A stretch of 64,000 nt of DNA. Source: Sphagnum magellanicum (lineage: Eukaryota; Streptophyta; Sphagnopsida; Sphagnales; Sphagnaceae). The stretch is from contig CM038917.1 of the NCBI GenBank assembly GCA_021904315.1, forward strand, positions 9,532,041-9,596,040, read 5' to 3'. Positions 60,877 through 64,000 of this stretch are shown one piece after another. Under the pieces are notes generated by a model, which searched no databases, had not been told where the DNA came from, and was given only the letters and a program-made list of their open reading frames with translations. The translations under genes were made by a program, and so were the position numbers. The number at the start of each line of letters is the position of its first letter. Within the stretch, counting starts at the first letter, position 1.

Positions 60877-61652
60877 CTGTTGCAGAGGAAGTCAACTTAG
60901 GTGACATACCCAAATGTAGCACCAGAAGAGATGATTTACTTGGATTTATGGATTGAAAAATGGCAATACACCATTTGTGCAGAACAATTGAAGTCAAGAC
61001 AAAAAAAAGTCCGATTTCAGCACTACAATGCACATGGTGATGGGCGTCAAACACTGAATAAATTATAAGACTCAGATGTGTTCCCCCTCCTTCTACAGCC
61101 TCTTATTGAACCCTAAACTATAAACCCTAAAACTCTAGGGTTTCAATAGAACTGCAAGCTTCTGAAGCACTTTTGGGTCTTCTATATCAGACTTTGATGC
61201 AAAGTTTTTGAAGTGTGAAATTCTCTTGAGCATTTAGGTCGTACATAAGAGTTGGATGGTTCGAGTTTTTTCTCTTTTTTCCTTGATCCACCATGCTCTC
61301 AAGCATGAAACCCAAAGAAGTTATCATCTCTAACAAACTCTGACAAAATACAATTCTCAGAAAACCAAAGAACATAGACCTCTGTGTGGTGGGTGGATAA
61401 CTTGAGAAACTGCAAAGCTCATAAAATCTCTCACCAGTTTTTTGAGTGTACAAAAACTCGTTTTTAGCAGCCTCCTGTTGTGCCAGTTGGTGATCTCCGG
61501 TTGTTGTTGTTCCGTGAAATCCGAGCAAGGATCTGCAAGGTCCATTCCAAAAATTGTTGTTGCAAACCCATCCTTGCAAAATTCCCAATTTTGGTAAGTG
61601 ACAAAGTAGAGATCGTGGCGAGATCCACATCAGAAAATGGAGAAATGGGTAC
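60877..61652 (-). other. Probable 5'-UTR intron of the FAD oxidoreductase
   Basis: The donor ACTAG/GTACCC (61653/61652) and the acceptor CTCTGCAACAG (ending 60877) would define a 776-bp leader intron. It carries AACCCTAA and AAACCCTAA telo-box words near 61109 and 61122, which are frequent in plant leader introns and promoters. This is inferred from signals only. Confidence 0.4.
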
Positions 61653-61920
61653 CTAGTTTTATACTTCAGCAAGATGAAGAGGATGAAGAGTATTGGGCTG
61701 GATTGGCTCACCTCCCTCTTGCAGCAAATTTGCAACTCCTGCACATCTAGAGAGAGAACAAGCCAGACGTTGCTTTGGTAATGCAACAACAAGAACACAA
61801 ATAAACCCAGCTCCTTCTGACCAGAAAAGAAGAGCACAATCTTCAGCAAGCAACCAAACAAAAAAAACAAAATTGTTGCATTTTCTAGCTTGAAGACAGA
61901 GAATGTGTGGTCTTCTTTTA

Positions 61921-61955
61921 CTCTCTCTCTCTCTCTCTATCTCTCCTGTTTTATA
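61921..61955 (-). promoter_or_regulatory. Candidate promoter of the FAD oxidoreductase: TATA plus GA tract
   Basis: On the minus strand TATAAAA lies at 61955-61949, followed by a (GA)n tract at 61938-61921 where transcription should begin. The arrangement (TATA box, short repeat, leader exon, intron, ATG) is a normal plant gene start. An (ACTC)n tract lies further upstream at 62036-62059. Confidence 0.5.
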
Positions 61956-62158
61956 TGGATACCCTCCGCGTATCACAAGGGAAAAGGGAGAAGCAATTGT
62001 GTGGTGTTTTTGTACAGTGGCTTTACCAAGCAAGTGTACTCACTCACTCACTCACTCACCTTTGTACCATGGGACTTTCATCCTATGGATGAGCTTCTTT
62101 TCCTCATTAGAACCTCACTAGCTATGAGACTCTTTTTCTCATGTATTCATCCAATTGC

Positions 62159-62159
<1 letters not shown>

Positions 62160-62200
<41 letters not shown>
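62160..62200 (+). repeat. Poly-C run, 41 bases
   Basis: There are 41 consecutive C, about 240 bp upstream of the likely start of the FAD gene (a poly-G run in its sense direction). Apparent Pro-rich frames over it are artefacts. Confidence 0.85.
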
Positions 62201-62202
<2 letters not shown>

Positions 62203-62463
62203 CTCCCCCCTCCCCCTTCTTCATCCAATAAAATAGATCCTCACTCATGAGTGACTTAGAACTACTTTTTAACATGTTCTAAGAGCATTGTCATTCCTTT
62301 ACCTCTCCTTAATATGAATTCCTTGAATTCATCCTTTTTAAATAGTGGTGTCTTAAAAGCAAAGCAATTCCTCAGCTTTCCTTCAAAAGATCTCTGAACT
62401 CAATCTTTATTGGGTAGTTCCATCTTCTAGTCCTAGTACTAAATCTCTCCAATCACAGACTTA
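62201..62463. other. Spacer, nothing recognised
   Basis: Ordinary AT-rich sequence between the poly-C run and the inverted-repeat element; no frame or signal is supported. Confidence 0.4.
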
Positions 62464-62679
62464 GGGTGCATTCACACTTGATATTAGATCAATGTTAAAT
62501 GAAAATCTAGGTGGCATCCTAGGTGGCATCCAATGTTAAATGAACGATAGCTTAATGTTAAGTGAATGTTAGTTTAACATAAAATCTTCATGATAAGTAA
62601 GTTTAAGTCTTAAATGACTAGTATGGTGTTAAGGCACTCAACACTACTAGAGTCCCTAACACCAAGTGTGAATAGACCT
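62464..62679. mobile_element. MITE-like element, 216 bp
   Basis: Terminal inverted repeats 62464-62487 (GGGTGCATTCACACTTG...) and 62656-62679 pair at 19 of 24 positions. The inside is non-coding and itself repetitive (AATGTTAAATGAA, AATGTTAAGTGAATGTTAG, a doubled CTAGGTGGCATCC). Size and structure fit a non-autonomous DNA transposon; the termini recall hAT-type MITEs. No clean target duplication was identified. Confidence 0.5.
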
Positions 62680-64000
62680 TTAGTCAAAGAATTGCAACCT
62701 GAGGAACCAAGATGATTCAACCAAGAGCTCAAGACTCAACTTCAATCAAACCACCAACAAAAGAAGGCTAGCCAAAAAGTATCACTTGGACATTCAAGTT
62801 ATGGTTGACACAAGAGGAGAGATAAGGACTCATTTCCACCTAAAACAATCCAAGCAAGTCCCGAAACAAACTCACTCCCAATCATAAGCATTAATTTAGC
62901 CCGTGCCGTTGGCCCAAGTGTGAACTGGTTACCCAATTAATTTTTTTCCTTTCAAAACTTTTTTTGGGTAATTTAACTGAATTTCAATGACAAAAATAAT
63001 TTAAATTCAATATTCGCTGCACCTTAAGTCTAAAAATTTCCAAATCCCCTTCGTTAAATCCTACTAAGTGAAGGCTTTCCAACAAGACTAAGTGCACACC
63101 CAAATTCCCCTATAATTTTTGGTTTTGATTTAAATAAATTTTCAATGAAAAAGTTGTCTACTATTCAAGTATCTTCTCTACCGGTAGGTTGAAACATTTT
63201 GAAACCACCTCGATGCACCCCTACTCATTGAGATTGAGGGCTTTCCAATAGTCCAAAGAAGGGAGCAAAAGGCAATGTGGTTTGGGAGATCTCAATGTGA
63301 CAAATCGAAATAAACAAACTACCTTCTTTTGTGGATAGATAGTTTGAACATCGACACTAGCATGTTAAAATGTAGTCATTTTGAAGGTAAGGATGAAGTT
63401 TGTTGCAAAACGTGAAGAAATACCTACCTCTTGCACATGACGGCTTGTGGTCCACTCCACTAGGGAGCTTAAATCTCATACATAGCCTATCAACAAATCT
63501 TTGCATTCTTTCCAAAGGAACAAATTACAGAAACCCTAGTCCTTAACTTTCCGATCACACACATGTTGTTTGTTTGGAACATCGCTTGGAGAAATAAAAA
63601 ATTATTGTGCATTTGTTTGCAACATGAGGAAACCAACCAAAACCACATTTTATTTTCAAGCTTCAAGCTTCTTCTTGTCAACTATGGGTATGATCTTACT
63701 AAGTTTTTTTTGGGGTGGGATGTGTGTTGGGTATGCGAAACAAAGAAATTGAAGACAATTATGAAGAGTGCAATAGTCCAATTTGGTTTATATTTTGGTT
63801 GCATGGTGTTTTGAATGTAAGGGATCATAGCAATGGATACAACAATCGTATGTGATATAAGCTTTGTCATTAATCTTGCAAGCACATGAAGAAATTTCCT
63901 ATTGGATTTGGAGGTCACCTTATATCCATAAATATTCCATACTAGAAAAGAGGGGATATTACCTTTCCTCCATAAGCTAGGTTGGGGCATTAGACTCATA
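62680..64000. other. AT-rich end of the window
   Basis: No gene was recognised. A 105-codon minus frame reaches the window edge (63682-63999) and an 83-codon plus frame overlaps it (63563-63814); neither shows a domain, and they occupy the same DNA, so at least one is spurious. Confidence 0.35.

Noticed and set aside
61109..61132. Telomeric array near the FAD gene
   Set aside because: Only two separate AACCCTA words occur; these are ordinary telo-box motifs.
61187..61870. 227-codon minus-strand ORF upstream of the FAD gene
   Set aside because: It reads through the probable leader exon and intron and has no domain; low-complexity hydrophobic start.
61890..62231. Plus-strand ORF with a Pro-rich end
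   Set aside because: It reads through the CT and ACTC microsatellites and the 41-base C run; low-complexity artefact.
63563..63999. Overlapping ORFs at the window end
   Set aside because: Opposite-strand frames in AT-rich DNA with no recognisable motif.

Overview
The window is nuclear DNA from a land plant with a large, repeat-rich genome. Evidence: plant-type U6 and U2 spliceosomal RNA genes with plant USE/TATA promoters, an intron-rich plant ATP-type PEP carboxykinase, a Ty3/gypsy chromovirus, hAT and PIF/Harbinger remnants, and a short TTTAGGG array. Genes are sparse. Most of 19-59 kb is AT-rich decayed transposon sequence, which suggests a big-genome plant, perhaps non-flowering (fern, lycophyte or gymnosperm). 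The species cannot be read from the sequence.

Layout: 0-4.4 kb holds a decayed reading frame with a RING-like Cys/His cluster, a diverged tandem repeat and a Ty1/copia remnant. 4.4-11.6 kb is a spliceosomal RNA cluster: one U6 gene (minus) and two U2 genes (plus) exactly 3,346 bp apart. Each U2 lies in one copy of a tandem segmental duplication of about 3.4 kb. 12.6-18.9 kb is the PEP carboxykinase gene (minus). I reconstructed twelve coding exons that splice in frame to 676 codons, plus a likely 5'-UTR exon and a TATA-like element. 19.1-19.6 kb carries a cluster of inverted repeats.

22.5-27.75 kb is a Ty3/gypsy chromovirus (minus) bounded by a 5-bp AATGC target-site duplication. It carries gag, protease, RT, RNase H, integrase and chromodomain, but is dead: at least five in-frame stops, a gag/pol frame offset, and a 5' deletion that removed the leader and gag start. 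28.5-30.4 kb is a decayed hAT transposase (minus). 38.3-40.7 kb is a decayed PIF/Harbinger element with a trihelix/Myb-like ORF (plus) converging on a transposase (minus). A second trihelix-like fragment lies near 43.9 kb. The rest of 27.8-59 kb is AT-rich, with dispersed repeat families, local tandem duplications, SINE-like tRNA-derived heads and long G/C homopolymers.

59.8-62 kb contains the second intact protein gene, an FAD/NAD(P)-binding monooxygenase-like oxidoreductase (minus), with an open 351-codon frame, a probable 5'-UTR intron and a TATA box. 62-64 kb has a 41-base C run and a 216-bp MITE-like inverted-repeat element.

The probable working genes are the U6 gene, the two U2 genes, PEPCK and the FAD oxidoreductase. 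They show no operon-like or pathway relationship. All database-style assignments are from memory of family motifs and were not searched.
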